Shown: positions 44,301 through 55,781 of the stretch, piece after piece | How the letters are laid out: each line of letters begins with the position of its first letter | Position numbering within the stretch: the first letter of the stretch is position 1 | Source: Dactylorhiza incarnata | Taxonomy: Eukaryota; Streptophyta; Magnoliopsida; Asparagales; Orchidaceae | Assembly: GCA_033032865.1 (NCBI GenBank) | Contig: JAWHQI010000009.1 | Coordinates: forward strand, 12,170,001-12,234,000 | DNA length: 64,000 nucleotides | Direction: 5' to 3' | Notes under the pieces: model-generated | What the model was told of the DNA's origin: nothing | The model's input: only the letters and a program-made list of their open reading frames with translations | Database searches by the model: none | Position numbers and translations under genes: made by a program

Positions 44301-46655
44301 CTCCAAGACCGGAGGTTCTTCGTAGGAAGTGGAGATTTTTAAATCTTTCGAGTCGAAAGGCTCGAAAGGCGAATCTGGCGGTAATTCTTCTAAAGGAGGT
44401 TGATTCGCCAGATCCGAATCGTCTATCATTAAGGATAGCAATTCTGAAAGAGAAGAACACTCGTCCACAAACGCGGATTCCAAATTGAAACAGGAATCAT
44501 CATTCGATAGTGAGTTCCGCATGGAGGGGTTGATATGTAAAGTAACTTCGTCGTCTCCAACTCGAAGGAGGAGGCGACCGTTACTGACATCGATTAACGC
44601 ACGGGAGGTTGCGAGAAAGGGGCGACCGAGGATGATGGGTACCTCGACGTCCTCCTCTATGTCCAGGATGACAAAGTCTACCGGGAAGATAAACTTGTCA
44701 ACCATGACCAGAACATCTTCCGCTACCCCGATTGGGTACTTTACCGAGCGATCCGCGAGTTGGATGCTCATTTTTGTCGGACTCGGGACGCCTAAATTGA
44801 GTTTTTTGAAAAGAGAAAAAGGCATCAAATTGATGCTGGCGCCTAAGTCTGCAAGAGCGTACTTTATTAACATATTGCCAAAGAGACACGGGATGGAGAA
44901 CCGTCCCGGGTCGTTTAGTTTTGGCGGCAATTTGTTAAGGAGAACAGCCGAACATTCCGCATTAAGGGAAACACGCGAAACATCCTCGAGTCGCTTTTTA
45001 TTAGAAAGCAACTCTTTAAGATATTTCGCATATTTCGGCATTTGGGAGAGTGCCTCGCAGAAGGGGACGTTTATTTGAATTTGTTTTAAAATACGCAAAA
45101 ATTTTTGATAATTTTCGTCCTCCTTCTCTTTATTAATTTTAGACGGGTAAGGAATTCGAGGACTCGAAACATTTGGCACAACCGGAGAAGCTGGAGCAAT
45201 TAGAATCGAAGAAGAGGGTGGAGGGGTCGGAGGCGAAATGCATACCTTAGGCTCAACCCGCAATGGGGAGACGACCTCCTTGCCGCTTCGAAGGGTTATA
45301 GCGTTGGCATTTTCCCTTGGGTTTGGCTCTGTATTCCCTGGTAAAGCTCCGTATGGCCGCTCGGAGACCATCTTTGCAAGTTGTCCAACCTGGTTTTCCA
45401 AGCTTTTAATCGATCCGGTAAGATTCCGGATATTTGAATCGTTGGACGCGATGTACTTAGACAAAATATCTTCGAGCGGCGAAGGTTTTGGAGGAGGAGG
45501 CTGGAATCCCTGCGGAAATCCTTGCGGAAATCCCTGAGGATTCATATTTGGGGGCCTCTGAGCATTGTTAGGATTGCTCCAGGAGAAATTAGGGTGGCTC
45601 CTCCAACCTAGATTATAAGTATTACTATACGGGTTGTTATTAGGGTTGAAGGGGGGCCTAACCGGATTACCGAGGTAATCCACCGATTCTTCGATTACGT
45701 TATTATTATTATTATTATTATTCCAAGCGGGAGTGGAGGAGGAAACAGTCATCTCCGCCACCTGCTTACTTAGCCGCTCTACCTGTGAGGCTAAGAAAGT
45801 AGTGGCGTCCACTTCAAAAAGACCAGCCGGTTTAGTAGGACGCGACCTTGGCACGTTCCATTGGTACGCATTCATGGCCATTTCGTCGATCAGAGCTTGA
45901 GCGGTCTCTGGGGTTTTGTTGTTTAACGTTCCCCCGGAAGCCGCATCAATCATCTGCCGTGTAGAAAAATTTAAACCATTATAAAACGTTTGGACCTGTA
46001 GCCAAGTTGGTAGCGCGTGATGAGGACACCTACGCAAATATTCCTTAAAACGCTCCCAAGTCTCATAAAGAGACTCGGAATCGAATTGCACAAAGGATGT
46101 GATATCTGTGCGTAGTTTTGCGGTTTTTGACGGAGGAAAATACTTAGTTAAGAAAAATTCCGTCAATTGGGCCCACGTGGTTATGGACCCTCTCGGAAGA
46201 GAAGTCAACCATGATTTGGCCTTTGACCGTAGCGAAAATGGAAATAAGCGTAAACGAATGGCGTCATCAGTGACGCCATTAATTTTAAAGGTGTCGCATA
46301 TTTCTAAAAAGTTTGAAAGGTGCTGATTTGGGTCCTCATCTGGCAAACCGTCGAACTGAATCGACTGTTGTACCATTTGAATTATGCTGGATTTTATTTC
46401 AAAATTATTATTATTAACTGTCGGGCGAGTAATACTGGATCCTGTATCTTCCAAATTCGGCCGGGCATAATATGCCATGGTCCGGGCCGGGGCCGCATTT
46501 GGAATTGGATCGCCCATATTTACAGTATCTCCGATCGACTCTTCGGGGGTTTCGAGTAAGTTTTGATCACGAGATCGGATGCGCTCACGAAGAGTGCGCT
46601 CGATTTCGGGGTCAAAAGGAATAGTCGAATCGTCCGACGAGTTTCCTCGGGTCAT
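41394..46655 (-). CDS. Athila gag-pol polyprotein
   Basis: 1753 residues from an ATG at 46655, with no internal stop. Gag capsid core about 115-220 ([16 protein letters not shown]). An asparagine run at about 312-319 is encoded by an ATT-repeat microsatellite. The Athila/Tat signature ITLRSGKEV is at 453-461. Protease DLGAS is at 603-607 and [15 protein letters not shown] follows. In [28 protein letters not shown] runs into FMDD at 1029-1032, the F variant usual in Athila. RNase H starts at MCDASD (about 1176). The integrase zinc site is H1392, H1399, C1430, C1433 and the catalytic core D1462, D1520, E1556, giving D,D(35)E spacing. No chromodomain. Confidence 0.96.
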   Translation of the reverse strand: MTRGNSSDDSTIPFDPEIERTLRERIRSRDQNLLETPEESIGDTVNMGDPIPNAAPARTMAYYARPNLEDTGSSITRPTVNNNNFEIKSSIIQMVQQSIQFDGLPDEDPNQHLSNFLEICDTFKINGVTDDAIRLRLFPFSLRSKAKSWLTSLPRGSITTWAQLTEFFLTKYFPPSKTAKLRTDITSFVQFDSESLYETWERFKEYLRRCPHHALPTWLQVQTFYNGLNFSTRQMIDAASGGTLNNKTPETAQALIDEMAMNAYQWNVPRSRPTKPAGLFEVDATTFLASQVERLSKQVAEMTVSSSTPAWNNNNNNNNVIEESVDYLGNPVRPPFNPNNNPYSNTYNLGWRSHPNFSWSNPNNAQRPPNMNPQGFPQGFPQGFQPPPPKPSPLEDILSKYIASNDSNIRNLTGSIKSLENQVGQLAKMVSERPYGALPGNTEPNPRENANAITLRSGKEVVSPLRVEPKVCISPPTPPPSSSILIAPASPVVPNVSSPRIPYPSKINKEKEDENYQKFLRILKQIQINVPFCEALSQMPKYAKYLKELLSNKKRLEDVSRVSLNAECSAVLLNKLPPKLNDPGRFSIPCLFGNMLIKYALADLGASINLMPFSLFKKLNLGVPSPTKMSIQLADRSVKYPIGVAEDVLVMVDKFIFPVDFVILDIEEDVEVPIILGRPFLATSRALIDVSNGRLLLRVGDDEVTLHINPSMRNSLSNDDSCFNLESAFVDECSSLSELLSLMIDDSDLANQPPLEELPPDSPFEPFDSKDLKISTSYEEPPVLELKQLPDHLKYAFLAANLKLPVIISSTLTDSETSELVEVLSKHRRAIAWQISDIRGINPSFCSHKIFLEENPRKTIQPQRRLNPNMREVVKTEIIKLLDAGIIYPISDSTWVSPVQVVPKKGGITVVANTNNELIPTRTVTGWRVCIDYRKLNDATRKDHFPLPFIDQILERLSGHPFYCFLDGLSGFFQIPISPEDQEKTTFTCPFGTFAYRRMPFGLCNAPATFQRCMLAIFGELVEDIMEVFMDDFSVFGNSFKNCLKNLDRVLQRCEETNLVLNWEKCNFMVREGLVLGHKISSKGMEVDKAKVAIIEQLPVPSNVKSIRSFLGHAGFYRRFIQDFSKITKPLTHLLEKDSPFIFDTACVEAFNFIKKQLINSPILVAPDWSLPFEIMCDASDIAVGAVLGQRVNKYFHPIYYASRTLNAAQANYTTTEKELLAVIFAFDKFRPYVTLSHVIVFTDHSALKYLLAKVDAKPRLLRWVLLLQEFDLEIRDKKGAENLAADHLSRLEHPAAEALVEPEIDDRFPEERLLIINNTKTSSTPWFADYANYLVARVLPKDFSTQQKKKFFSDLKNYFWEDPFLFRICADQVIRRCVSSEEGAQILRHCHEGPAGGHYQANRTARKALESGFYWPTLFKDAHTFVSICDSCQRAGNISRRDEMPQNFYLECEIFDLWGIDFVGPLPPSFNNRYILVAVDYVSRWAEAQALPTNDARVVVHFLKKLFSRFGTPRAIVSDRGTHFCNAQFSKILSKYGVTHKLATAYHPQTSGQVEVVNREIKRILEKNVSLNRKDWSSKLDDALWAYRTAYKTAIGCTPYRLVYGKACHLPVELEHRAFWALKFLNLDSNLASENRKFQLNELDEWRANAYESNKFYKERSKFYHDRKIKFPKTFAPGDLVLLYNSRLRLFPGKLKSRWSGPFTVKEVWPYGTVLISHPEKGDFKVNGHRLKLYLAGDPVDGHTESLTLPNL

Positions 46656-46866
46656 ATACTAAAAGCAATATTTTTGGATTTTCTGTTTTATTATTATTAT
46701 TTTTTTTTTTTTTTTTAAATATAAGTTTTTATATTTATATATTTTTTTTTTGTTTTATTACTTTTTGTAAAAAATTTTTTTTTTTTTTTTTTTTATTTTT
46801 AGTAAAAATATATAGATAAGGAATAAAATTAATAGTAGTTCCTACTTTCAAATAACAACACAAAGT
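46656..46866 (-). other. Athila 5' leader
   Basis: Between the PBS and the gag ATG the sequence is mostly A/T homopolymer tracts (T runs at 46699-46717 and 46770-46793). No reading frame or structured motif is seen. Confidence 0.6.
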
Positions 46867-46884
46867 TCCCCGGCAACGGCGCCA
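46867..46884 (-). other. Athila primer-binding site (tRNA-Asp)
   Basis: The minus strand reads TGGCGCCGTTGCCGGGGA, an 18-nt complement to the 3' end of plant tRNA-Asp including CCA. Six bases separate it from the 5' LTR. Confidence 0.93.
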
Positions 46885-46890
46885 AAAACT

Positions 46891-49365
46891 TGATGATTAC
46901 TTGGGCTTCTTCTTTTTGTTTTATAAAAGATAACCTTTATATTAAGAGTTTAGAATTGGCGGATATTTTCGAAGAGTCTCGCAAGTACTCCTACTTTGAG
47001 AAATTAACCGTTATCCTATCGAAGGATAGAAGTAACGATCTTTTTCTTCTTTCGGAATATTGACAATTACGCTTCGGCTACAATGCCGAATTCTATTGAA
47101 TTGAATAGTAGAAAAGGAGAGTTTTGCACTAAATGAGTTTGAAAAGCTGTGTTTGAATTTTTAGTCCAAATTAATCATTTGATAAAGGCAAGTATACCTT
47201 ATCGCAAGTAATACAGGATATTTTTAGAAAATATCGGGATCGTATATTTCCGCGGGTCGTGTTGATTATGCTACTTCGAGGGACGAACTATTATTTTATC
47301 GGAATAATATTTTTAGTTGATTTAACTAGAGTTCTAAATGATAAAATGCGAAAGATGATTTAAGCGATTTACTAGAGTTCTAAGTGATGAGAAATATAGC
47401 GCGCGACGTCGAATTACCTTGAGACGAAAATAGATTTTTCGTAGAATTAAAAGTGATGACTTTTCAAAATATTAAGATGACTTGGCCGTGGAGGTTTCAT
47501 AATTATGAACGCTCCTCTCTCGAGGGTACGCCCACCTGAGATTATGAATATTCGACCGAACTCTCGTTCTACAATCGAATGTTCTTAATACTCGCTTTAT
47601 GTTGCGAACTCCGCTATTGGGTTTTTATTTCCAATTCGGGAGAGTTACCTCGTCCTCTCTCGAGGGTAGAGCGCACTTCTCTTTACCCGTGAGTGATCAG
47701 TCCGTACACACGAGCCTCTCGGCTAACTAGGTACGAAAACGGAAATGAAAACCACACATCGATTATGTGGCTCCACTCAACGTGATTCTCGGATAAACCT
47801 TAAGCGTTAATTATTTTAGAAAGAGATGTTTTAATTTTTATAGAAAAACTATTTTTGTGTCCCAATGCTCTTCGACGTCGTGCGCTAAAGGAAATTAGCC
47901 ACTCATCGGAATGGAGACGGCATTATCGGTTGAAAAATACATGTTTGATAATTAAAGCGGATATAAGCGGATAAAAAGGAAATAAAAAGACTTATATAAA
48001 AACAGTAATAATATCCGTCCCAACCACCTTAAACAAGTGCTAAAAAGTTCTTAGCCTCTTATTTAAGAAGGGGGTGGTATAGAAATGAAAAGACTTATAA
48101 AGGTGCAGAAATAATATCCATCCCAACCGACTTAAATAAGTGCTAAAGTAAATTAGCCTCTTATTTGAGAAGGGGGTGGTATATAGCAGTTATATAAAGA
48201 CTGAAATAAAAACTAAGCTACAAAAAAGGAAAATACTATCTCATACACGCACACACTCTAAAAGAAACTGAAAAAGAAAGCGTTTAAAATGAAAGCGATA
48301 AAATAAAGCGAAAAAGAAAACGATAAAACTATTTTATGAAAGCTTGTAAATCTAAGCTATGAAAACAGTAAACCTAGATTACGAAAGCAATAAAACTAAC
48401 TATAAAAGCAATAAAACTAAATTATGAAAGCAATAAAGCTAAACTCATACACGCACACACACTAACATTAATAAAAAGAAGATGATCCAAATGAGAAAAA
48501 CATCATTTTATTTCTGAAATCAGCATTACAACTAGACTAGGAAGACGAAAAAACTACAAACGAACTTAAACTGAAATGCAGAAGAGAAGCTCACAATCAC
48601 TCAAAAGAACTCACAATACAGCAAAAACCACTCAAAATTTGGATGAAAATAACTTCAGCCGAGCCCCTCTATTTATAGGGAAAATTTGAGTTTTACACGC
48701 CCTAGGTCACGGGCGTGACTTGAATGTCACGGCCGTGACTTAGGGCGTGACATTTGCTCGGCTGTATTCGCCGCCTTCTGGAAGGTCTGGCCGTCAAACA
48801 TGGCTGCACACGGGCGTGACTTGGTATGTCACGGGCGTGACTTGGTATGTCACGGGCGTGACTTGGTGAGTCACGGGCGTGACTATGGGTGGCTGATGTC
48901 GGCAGCATGGGTGCGGCTTCGAGACGTGACACGCTGGCGGCTCACGGGCGTGACTCTGCTGGAACACGGGCGTGACTTGTAGAGTCACGGGCGTGACTTG
49001 ATCAACTCTTCGAGATTTCACCTGAAAACGGCTGCCAGCTGGAAATTTGGCTTTTAAAATTACACGCCCTTGGTCACGGGCGTGACCTCGGGCGTGACTT
49101 GAGCGATTTGTCGGGATTTGGTCTGAATTGAGCCGTCCCGTTGATATTTGATCTTTAAAATTACACGCCCTTGGTCACGGGCGTGTCTGAGGGCGTGACC
49201 TGTGAAAATTTTGCAAAAAAATTGCAAAAACAAAAATAAAACTAAGTTAGAAACCAGAAATAATAAAAAAGCAATTTATTCATTAATTTACATAGAAAAT
49301 TCACAATATTAATTAAAACTATACTAATACTTATACCAAAAATACATATTTTTTATTACTTATCA
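46891..49365 (-). repeat. Athila 5' LTR
   Basis: 2475 bp, apparently identical to 37559-40033 (constant offset 9332). It holds the promoter TATA box at 48669-48678 and the second GTCACG array at 48695-49202. Confidence 0.95.
48669..48678 (-). promoter_or_regulatory. TATA box in Athila 5' LTR
   Basis: CTATAAATAG on the minus strand; it would drive the gag-pol transcript. Confidence 0.7.
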
Positions 49366-49370
49366 GCAGT
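49366..49370. repeat. Athila target-site duplication, right copy
   Basis: GCAGT, identical to 37554-37558. Confidence 0.93.
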
Positions 49371-50018
49371 CGTTGAAGCCAAAGGGACTCACGCAAGAGG
49401 GGTCGCGAGATCCTGGCCTCGCGAGACCAGACCTCGGCAGATACCGCTAGAAGGGGGCCGGCGAGGCCCTAGCAGGGCGATCGCCTTGAAGAGGCACCGC
49501 AAGCAGGACTCGCGAGAAGGACCGCGAGAGCATCCCACAGGATGGTTCTCGCAGTTTCTTGCCCATAAGCCGATAGGGCCAAATTACCCTGTCACCCTTG
49601 GTGGTCTGCCTTTAGCCTCTCCAAACAGCGGAGTTTGGCTGTTAGCAGACCCATTTGGGGTGCGGATAGTAAAACCAGAAGGCGGAATCCTGCTATTTGC
49701 AGGCCAGATCAGAAAATCTATAAATAGGACCTCAAGGGCACCTTTGGAGAGGATCTCACTTCAGCTTCCCTCTCCTTAGGCTTTCTTTGGTTAGCATTTC
49801 CAGAGCTCTCCAAGGTGCCCGACTCTCAGCTTTGGCTTGGGAGGGGAAGCGCTCAACGATCTTCCGGGTTAGTGGAGGGACCTCCTCGCTGTGACTAAGG
49901 TCTTAGTCAATTTCCTAATTTTCAGTCTACCTTCTCCGAGGGATCAGTAAGGGCTAGCCGCCCCTCATTTCGGTGAGGGCCCCGAGCTCTACGGGAGACC
50001 GAGAAATCGGTTTCAACA
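49371..50018 (+). repeat. Gypsy-2 5' LTR, remaining 648 bp
   Basis: It continues the LTR after Athila and ends CGGTTTCAACA at 50018. It matches 60905-61551. GCGAG/CTCGC words, including TCGCGAG palindromes, crowd 49400-49560 upstream of the TATA box. Confidence 0.92.
49718..49727 (+). promoter_or_regulatory. TATA box in Gypsy-2 5' LTR
   Basis: CTATAAATAG on the plus strand; the same box is at 61251-61260 in the 3' LTR. Confidence 0.7.
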
Positions 50019-50040
50019 TTTTGGTGCGGTGAGCGTGGAG
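50019..50040 (+). other. Candidate Gypsy-2 primer-binding region
   Basis: TTTTGGTGCGGTGAGCG follows the LTR end. The position fits a PBS, but I cannot match it to a specific tRNA with confidence. Confidence 0.4.
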
Positions 50041-50074
50041 CGTGGCTGGTTCAAGAAAGTTCCAGAGAAAGGTT

Positions 50075-51677
50075 ATGGCGGGGGATGAAGAGCAAGGCGA
50101 GGAGTTCGGCGAGACACCCCAGGTGACGATGGCCAGGATGCTCGCAGATTTCAGAAAGGAGGTGCTCAACACCTTGGGGTTTACGGTCACAGCTCTGCGA
50201 AGCGAGTTTGCGACCCCAGGACCTCAGGTGACCCCTCCCCCAGCGACGGTCGGCGAGAATGCCCCGGGGGGAAGGGCTGGAAAAGAATTTGCCATTGGAT
50301 CAGGGCAGGACAGGGAGGGGCGAGTGTTGTTCGCCAGTCCGGCGAGCCCGAGGCCGGCGAGCTCCGTGCCGGCGAGCTCAGTGCCGACAAGCTCTGTCCC
50401 AGTTAGCGCAGCGCAGGCGAGCGCGCGCCAGGAGGATGCGGCGACGATCAGGGTGGTTCAGACGAGCGTCCCCCTCGCGAGCGCAGTCCCAGCGAGCCCA
50501 AGCTTGGCGAGGGAGGTTGGGGGGCGAACGGATCCTGAAAGGGTGGCAGGAGGAGGAAGCACCTTTTGCGAGCTGGTGCTTTCCGCACCCGCCCGGGGGG
50601 TTCGGGGAGTGGGACCGGGTATACTACAATGGTAGGGATGACCCTGTCCAGCACCTGCAGAGTTTCGAAGACTCGGTCTCCATCAGGCCGATGTCAGATG
50701 CCTTCAAGTGTCGGCTCTTTGCCGTCACCCTCAAGGAGAAGGCCAGGGACTGGTTCCATCAGCTCCCTGCAGGATCAATCTACGCGTTCGAGGACTTGCG
50801 CCGAAGTTTTTTGCTGAGGTTCTCGACCTCCAAAAGGAGGAAGAAGGACGCTGATTACCTCTTCAAAGTGAAGCAGGAGCCCAGGGAATCGTTAGCTCAG
50901 TATGCGGATCGGTTCAAGGAGGAAGTGCAGCTTACTCAGGAGATGCCGGGGTTTGTGCTCCAACTCGCCTTCACGGTCGGGTTGAAAGAGAGTTTTTTCA
51001 AGATGGCGTTGAAGAGGAAGGGCCCCGTCTCCTATGAAGAGCTGATGGAGAGGGTGGCGGAGGAAGTCGCGAGTGAAGAAGCCAACCCGGAGCTCACCAA
51101 GAGGCTAGCAAAGCTCAGTGAGCCGGAGGTGAGGCAGCAGGAGGTCAGGAGAAGGGAAGAGCCCCGGGCCCCGGAGGGGGGATGGAGGCCGCACGGAGGA
51201 GGAATGCAAGGGCAGGGAAGGGGTTACGGCCCAGGAAGGGGTAACCATTTCGGAGGTCAAGGGAGACCCCACCAATTGGGGTGGAGGCAGGGTCCGATGC
51301 AGATGCCTCCCCCACCTCAACAGGCCATGGCCATTGGCCGGGGAAGAGGAAGAGGAAGGAGAGGCGAGGTGGAAACAGCAGCCGCTAGGAGGAGAAGGAA
51401 TAGGGTGGCGGAGGCCGAGGCGGGGGAGGTGACATTGCCGTATTGTATCTTCCATGATGAGGAAGGTCACTCAACGGACACCTGCCCGGAGTTCCTGGAG
51501 GTGAAAAGGGGTCGAGCCCCCGCGCCAAGGCAACAAGTGAGAATTGAAGAGGTCGAGCCTCGGGGGGAGGAGGAAGAAAGGTGTGAAGACAGAGTGGACG
51601 TGGGAAGTAGAGGAGGGATCGGGGTGATCCATGGGGGGGGGGGGGGGGGTAGGGGTGGAGGCGACCCGCAAGGCTAG
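50075..51677 (+). pseudogene. Gypsy-2 gag (frameshifted)
   Basis: It starts at an ATG at 50075 (MAGDEEQGEEFGET) in a first frame that runs to 50635 with Ala/Ser/Pro repeats encoded by 'ggcgagc' words. The conserved capsid lies in another frame: YYNGRDDPVQHLQSFEDSV, LKEKARDWFHQLPAGSI and FLLRFSTSKRRKKDADYLF (about 50625-50870), so a frame change sits near 50550. A knuckle-like CX2HX4HX4C (YCIFHDEEGHSTDTC) is at about 51440-51485. The gag frame ends at 51677 after a 17-base G run. Confidence 0.85.
51633..51649 (+). repeat. 17-base G homopolymer at the Gypsy-2 gag-protease frame change
   Basis: Seventeen consecutive Gs follow AT at 51631-51632. The gag frame (IHGGGGGG) enters the run and the protease frame (ATRKASLHTMYRRSV) leaves it in a different phase. 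Slippage in the run, in the genome or in sequencing, would account for the change. Confidence 0.85.
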
Positions 51678-52791
51678 CCTTCATACCATGTATCGGCGGA
51701 GCGTGGCTTCAACATCCACTGCTCCACCCCCAGCGGAGAGAATTACGTTCTCCCAGAAGGACATGCCGAGCTTCGAGGACCCTTTCTGCGATGCGTTGGT
51801 CATCCAGACCGCCATCGAGAACTTCACCATCTCAAGGATTCTAGTCGACAACGGTAGCTCAGTCAATGTCGTCTTCAAGAAGGCGTTTGACGAGATGAAG
51901 GTGGAATCCAAGAGGGTGTTAGCCTCGGATGGCCCCCTGTTCGGCTTCTCAGGAGAAAGGAAGGAAGTAGAAGGTGGAGTGGGGCTCCATGTGACCCTCG
52001 GAGGGCAGTCCCGGAACTGCCGCTTCGTGATAGTGGATGCCCCAAGTAGCTACAGCTCCATTTTTGGGCGTCCTCTCATCAGCGCATTTAGATGCGTCCC
52101 TTCCACCTTCCACCAGTGTCTAAAATTCAACGCGGGTGGAGTCCAGGTCCGGATCCGAGGAGACCCCAAGATGGCGAGACAGTGCTATGTGACGGTTGTC
52201 AACACCATCACCTGGATGGGAGAGGCGGAAGAATTCGATAAGATGATGGAGGAGGCGGCAGAAGCTGGAGGAGAGAAAGGAGCTGAGGAGAAGATGGAGG
52301 GAGAAGAGGTTCGTGCCCAGGGAGGGATAGCTGAGAGACCCAGGGCGGGAAGAGGAGAAGAGAGAAAGGGAGAAGGTGCCCCGGAAGGAGGGGCGGAAGA
52401 GGTAATGATGGTTGGAGGGGGAGAGACGGGGGAAGGAGCCCAAGAGCTCGTTGGCGTTGGAGAGGAGAAAAATACGTGGGAGGAGCAATCCCGGCTGGAG
52501 GCCGTGGATGAGATCGTGGAGCTTGAGGTCACCACCCGGCTAGGGGTGGTAGAGAAGGTCCGGGTAAGCGGAGAACTCAATCCAGAAGAGCAGGCGGAGA
52601 TCCTGGCCTGCGTACAGGAAAATGTGGACGTCTTCGCTTGGAGCGCCGCGGAGATGCCCGGGATCGATGCGGATGTGGCTTGCCACCGCCTCAACCTCGA
52701 CCCCGGCACCCGCCCCATCCGCCAGAAGAGGAGGGCCATCGCCGACAAGCTGGAAGGGCCCATCCGCGAGGAGGTGGGCAAGATCCTATAG
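51650..52791 (+). pseudogene. Gypsy-2 protease and start of RT, ended by TAG
   Basis: The frame shows ITFSQKDMPSFEDP, then ISRILVDNGSSVNVVF with the aspartic protease motif DNGSS, and FSGERKEVEGGVGLHVTLG. A Glu/Gly-rich linker follows. The RT N-terminal connection is EVDVFAWSAAEMPGI-like (DVFAWSAAEMPGIDADVACH), leading to RPIRQKRRAIADKLEGPI. TAG at 52789-52791 replaces an expected glutamine codon (KIL-stop-AGF). The same frame reopens directly after it. Confidence 0.85.
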
Positions 52792-53253
52792 GCAGGCTTT
52801 GTATCAGAGATCCAGTATCCAGGCTGGGTCTCCAACGTTGTTATGGTAAAGAAGGGAGGAGGTAAATGGAGGATGTGTATCGACTTTTCTTTACATAATA
52901 AATCATGCCCTAAGGATTGTTACCCCCTGCCTAGGATCGACGCGCTAGTTGACTCAGCCGTCGGTTTTCCTGTGATGTCTTTCTTAGATGCTTTTTCAGG
53001 TTACCATCAAATCCGCATGCACCCCCGGGACATCAAAGATGTCTCCTTCATCACGGTGGATGGATGCTACTATTATAAGATGATGCCGTTCGGGCTCAAG
53101 AATGCAGGTGCCACATACCAAAGGATGATGGACAGAGTCTTCCGCGAGCAGAAGGGGAGAAACCTGGAGGTTTATGTTGATGACCTCATGGTAAAAAGTC
53201 GAGACCTTGGGACCTTGAGGAGACGTTCGGGACCCTGCGGCGGTACAAGATGA
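52792..53253 (+). pseudogene. Gypsy-2 reverse transcriptase core
   Basis: Following the TAG the frame reads WRMCIDFSLHNKSCPKDCYP, SFLDAFSGYHQIRMHP, MPFGLKNAGATYQRMMDRVF and the catalytic YVDDLMVKSR. About 20 codons later the frame is lost: the family pattern (FGTLRRYKMKLNPLKC) moves to another frame around 53200-53250. Catalytic aspartates are intact. Confidence 0.88.
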
Positions 53254-54872
53254 AACTCAATCCCTTGAAGTGTGTCTTCGGGGCAAGCAGAGGGAAGTTC
53301 CTAGGCCACTTGCCCACCCCCGCGGGGGTAGAGCCTAACCCGGACAAGGTTAAGGCGGTAATGGAGTTGGGGTCGCCGAGGAATCCGAAGGAGGTTCAGA
53401 GCCTCACAGGGAAGTTGGCTGGGCTCAGCAGGTTCCTCTTCAAGGCAGGGGAGAAGTGTGCGCCTTTCTTCAAGGTGCTGCGATGCAACAAGAAGTTTGA
53501 ATGGACCCCGGAATGCGAGGAGGCCTTCCAGGTGCTGAAAAAACAACTCAGCCAGACCCCTCTGCTCCAGGGGCTGAGGCCAGGAGAGGACCTATCCCTG
53601 TACCTGGGGGTAGGGTCCGAAGCAGTAAGTTCTGTGTTGATCCGAGAGGAGGGGAAGAAACAGTTGACCATCTACTACGTCAGCCGAGTGCTGAAGAAGG
53701 CGGAGCTCCGGTACCCGATTTTGGAAAAGTTAGCCTTCGCATTGGTGATGTCGGCTCGGAGGCTCCGGCCTTACTTCCAAGCCCATTCAATCAAGGTGGT
53801 GACGGACCATCCTCTCCGAAAAATCATGGAAGGGGTGGAGCACTCGGGAAGGTTGGCAAAATGGTCCGTAGAGTTAAGCGAATTCAACGTCACGTTCATG
53901 CCCAGGACGTCCATCAGAGCCCAGGCGGTGGAAGACTTCATGGCCGACTATGCGACCGAGGTAGGGGAACACGAGACACCTCCCCCAGAGGCATGGAAGA
54001 TGTTGGTGGACGGAGCATCGGGAAAGTACTCCTATGGAGGGGGAATAGTCCTGGTGAGTCCCCAGGGAACTCGGATTGAGCAAGCCTTAAACATCCATTT
54101 CCAAATTACTAACAACCAGGCTGAGTACGAGGCAGTGATAGCGGGTCTTCGGCTGGCCCGGGAACTAGGTGTGCAGGACGTGGAGGTCTCGATGGACTCC
54201 ATGGTGGTAGCATGCCAAATCAAGGGAGAGTTTAAAGCGAAGGACTCGACCCTCCTGCTATACCTGGAGAAGGTTAAGGGGGTCATCGGGCAGTTCCGCA
54301 CCTTCTCCATCAAGCATGTGCCGAGGGAGGAGAGCACCCAGGCGGATCTCTTAGCCAAGTTCGGTCCCCGAGCGGGAGGGACGGCTTCGGAACTCTTCCG
54401 GCCCTCCATCGAGGAAGGAGAGTTGATGGAGGTGGATCAACGAGCCTCGTGGATGGATCCGTTCATCACCTTCCTATCCTCCGGGCAGTTCCCTGGAGAG
54501 GATGTGGACAAGAGGCGCTTCAGGTATAAGTCCACTTATTACTCCTTGCATGCAGGAGGGCTATATAGGAAGACTCTCTCGGGACTCCTGGCCCGTTGTG
54601 TTTCCGAGGAGGAGGTTCCGAGAGTCCTGGAAGAAATCCACTACGGGGAGTGCGGCAGTCACTCCGGGAGCCAGACCCTGGAAGGGAGGGTGTTGAGGCA
54701 AGGCTACTTCTGGCCCACTCTCAGCAAAGATGCGGCAGAGTTCGTGAGGAAGTGTCCTAAGTGTCATCTCTATGCTCCGCTCCAACTCCTCCCAGCTCAA
54801 AGGCTCTGGACCATCACGGCTCCCTGGCCCTTCGCCATATGGGGGTTGGACCTGGTCGGTCCCTTCCCCTAA
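53250..54872 (+). pseudogene. Gypsy-2 RT thumb, RNase H, second (archaeal-type) RNase H, integrase zinc domain
   Basis: 540 codons. KMKLNPLKCVFG and FLGHL finish RT. The first RNase H domain has LYLGVGSEAVSSVLIRE and VVTDHPLRKIM. After FMADY the second domain begins: WKMLVDGASGKYSYGGGIVL, NNQAEYEAVIAGLRLARELG, VSMDSMVVACQI and REESTQADLLAKF. This dual arrangement is typical of Tat elements. The integrase zinc site follows (EEIHYGECGSHSG, CPKCHLYA) and the frame ends VGPFP-TAA at 54872, where CAA is expected. Confidence 0.88.
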
Positions 54873-55337
54873 GCCAGCGGCCAGAGGAAGTTCCTGCTGG
54901 TCATGATCGACTACTTCTCGAAGTGGTTAGAAGTGAAAGCACTCGCTAAGGTAACCTCTCAAGTTGTAAGGAATTTTGTGTGGGGGGAGATAATTTGCAG
55001 GCACAGGCTCCCTCTAGCTATAGTGACGGACAACGGGCCGCAGTTTGCTAGTGAAGAGTTTGTTGGCTTCTGCACTCAGCTCGGCATTGACCTCAGGTTC
55101 GCATCGGTCCACCACCCGAGGAGCAATGGGCAGGTGGAGGCGGCGAACAAAATAATTGTTAACCAATTAAAAAAGAAAGTGGAGAACCTCAGAGGGAACT
55201 GGGTGGAACAGCTACCCTCCGTTCTCTGGGCCATGAGGACTACTCCGAATACCGCCACCGAGGAGACTCCGTTCAAGCTCTCTCACGGGTCCGAAGCCGT
55301 TCTCCCCATAGAGTTTGAGGTAAAGACCCCCGGGTGA
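54873..55337 (+). pseudogene. Gypsy-2 integrase core
   Basis: This continues in the same frame after TAA with FLLVMIDYFSKWLEVKAL, then IVTDNGPQFASEEF and HHPRSNGQVEAANKII, the second D and the E motif. The first catalytic D (GLDLVGPFP) lies just before the stop. The core is otherwise complete, ending FKLSHGSEAVLPIEFEV. Confidence 0.87.
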
Positions 55338-55684
55338 TCGCTGTGAGCGAGGGGGATGAAGAGTGGCTAGAAGATAACAATGCAGAGCAGAGGCTGCCTT
55401 TGGACCTAGTGGAGGAACTCCGGGACTTGGCCACCATCAGGCAGGAAGAGGTCAAATGGCGGATGACTCGATATTGTGACAAACATATCCGGATAAAGCA
55501 CTTTCAGAAAGGAGACCTAGTCCTGAAGAAGGTCGATGCGGCCGGCAGAGGGGCCGCGATGGGTAAGCTTAACCCCAACTGGGAGGGTCCATATATTATA
55601 AGCGAGGTGCTCAAGTCGGGGGGTATCATCTCCAGGATATGGAAGGGGTGCCCCTCGATCGAGCGAGGAGTGGGGATAATTTGA
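55334..55684 (+). pseudogene. Gypsy-2 integrase C-terminal part
   Basis: A shift at about 55330 moves the pattern to a new frame: LPLDLVEELRDLATIRQEE, YCDKHIRIKHFQKGDLVLKK and KLNPNWEGPYIISEVLKSG. No chromodomain follows, as expected for Tat. The frame ends at 55684. Confidence 0.82.
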
Positions 55685-55781
55685 AACGATTTTACCCTTA
55701 AAAGCTTTATTACATTGGTTACAGAAAGTCTTACTCCTTTTTGTGATGCTTATAATCACTGTCATGCCGGAGTGATGAAGG

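Larger units (their letters stand above)
37559..49365 (-). mobile_element. Athila-type Gypsy element, intact and recent
   Basis: An 11,807-bp element with 2475-bp LTRs that look identical throughout, a perfect TSD, a tRNA-Asp PBS, a PPT and one continuous 1753-codon gag-pol. It is inserted in the 5' LTR of Gypsy-2 and is the youngest insertion here. No env-like frame follows pol; 40034-41393 is non-coding. Catalytic residues of protease, RT, RNase H and integrase are all present, so it may be competent for transposition. Confidence 0.95.

Noticed and set aside
44485..45078. 197-codon plus-strand frame within Athila
   Set aside because: It is a mirror of the intact gag-pol; no domain, promoter or intron signals.
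46680..46800. Poly-T/poly-A tracts considered as SINE or LINE tails
   Set aside because: They lie between the Athila PBS and gag ATG and have no flanking duplication.
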